Source: Funneliformis mosseae (lineage: Eukaryota; Glomeromycota; Glomeromycetes; Glomerales; Glomeraceae). From it: a stretch of DNA of 18,256 bases. The notes under the pieces are model-generated. The model made no database searches. It had not been told where the DNA came from and saw only the letters and a program-made list of their open reading frames with translations. Position 1 is the stretch's first letter. Each line of letters opens with the position of its first letter. The DNA lies in assembly GCA_910592005.1 (NCBI GenBank), contig CAJVPP010001709.1, positions 1 to 18,256 of the forward strand. The letters are read 5' to 3'. Of this stretch, positions 17,756 through 18,256 are shown in pieces. A program made the position numbers and the translations under genes.

Positions 17756-18256
17756 ATCTTTAAAATTGTAAAGAAATAGAAATAAATAAATAATAAATAA
17801 TAAGAATAGAATGAATTTAGGAATAAAAATTAATAGAAAATTAGAATTTATAATTAGAAAATATTAATAAAAAAATATAATGTAATATTAGAAATATTAA
17901 TAAAGAAATAATAAAATAATAGGAAATAATAATAAAATATTATAACATAATAATAAAAATTATTAGTAAATAAAATTAGGAATTTAAAAACATTAAAAGA
18001 AAAAAATAGGAACCAAAAATTAAATTTATTAAAAAAAGAAAATATGAATTAAAAATAGAAAAATAAGAATTAGAATTAATAAAAAAAGAATAGAAATCAA
18101 AAGAAAGATCTACAAATTGATCTATACTAAATTTATACACTGCCTTACACTAAATTACCAGATTTTTTACTATATATGAAAATTATATATAAAATTCGGT
18201 TTTTTTTATAATCATGCAAAAAAAATTTTTTTATTAATAAATTGACAAAATTTTTT
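17756..18256. other. A-rich terminal stretch
   Basis: Strong A over T asymmetry on the plus strand to about 18110 with many TAATAA runs, then ordinary AT-rich DNA with A- and T-runs. No feature beyond the possible coiled-coil remnants mentioned for the preceding frame. Confidence 0.4.

Noticed and set aside
8270..18150. Shared 12-mer ACTGCCTTACAC near 8271 and near 18140 as a second transposon end
   Set aside because: No wider similarity around the two sites; a 12-base match is plausible by chance in a window of this size and composition.
1..18256. Alternative nuclear code with TAA/TAG read as Gln, as in ciliates
   Set aside because: TAG also falls at conserved Trp sites and TGA at Trp and Arg sites in the gypsy, LINE and transposase frames, and real frameshifts are present. 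Mutational decay explains all of it.

Overview
The window looks like eukaryotic nuclear DNA from a very AT-rich fungal genome. The retroelement and transposase protein signatures most resemble those I know from arbuscular mycorrhizal fungi (Glomeromycotina, Rhizophagus/Gigaspora type). That placement is inference from remembered family motifs, not a search. There are no bacterial operons, no rRNA and no complete tRNA. No host gene is intact: every recognisable protein is a decayed mobile-element protein, broken by frameshifts and by stop codons.

Layout. (1) 1-3744, minus strand: a degenerate Ty3/gypsy retrotransposon in the order Gag capsid, CCHC knuckle, aspartic protease, reverse transcriptase, RNase H, then an Asn/Ser/Glu-rich tail. 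Integrase is not visible and would lie left of the window. Its leader and a candidate 5' LTR lie at 3745-4800. (2) 4815-12970, minus strand: one LINE-type retrotransposon, with endonuclease, linker, reverse transcriptase, thumb and a C-terminal RNase H-like region. (3) The LINE is split by a 3,230-bp DNA transposon at 8057-11286, flanked by TA/TA, with CAGTG-type terminal inverted repeats and a 680-codon DDE transposase pseudogene. Removing this element plus one TA puts the two LINE halves back in one reading frame, so the nesting order is clear. (4) 12971-13340: a repeat block with TCGA-rich palindromes, a G-run polypurine tract and five copies of a 26-bp repeat. (5) 13596-14325, plus strand: a pseudogene of unknown family whose end resembles a homeodomain-like helix-turn-helix. 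(6) 14767-15042: a MITE-like inverted-repeat element. (7) 15043-18256: mostly non-coding or strongly decayed DNA with several simple repeats (TRTCC-type, a TATCTT hexamer array, a 19-bp minisatellite) and a possible decayed coiled-coil reading frame.

How it fits together. The recognisable elements show the same damage: Trp, Gln and Arg codons turned into TAG/TGA/TAA, catalytic Asp to Asn, protease Gly to Glu and endonuclease His to Tyr. Most are C:G to T:A transitions. This fits a silenced, mutating transposon graveyard. An alternative genetic code does not fit, because TAG falls both at Gln-like and at Trp positions and TGA both at Trp and at Arg positions.
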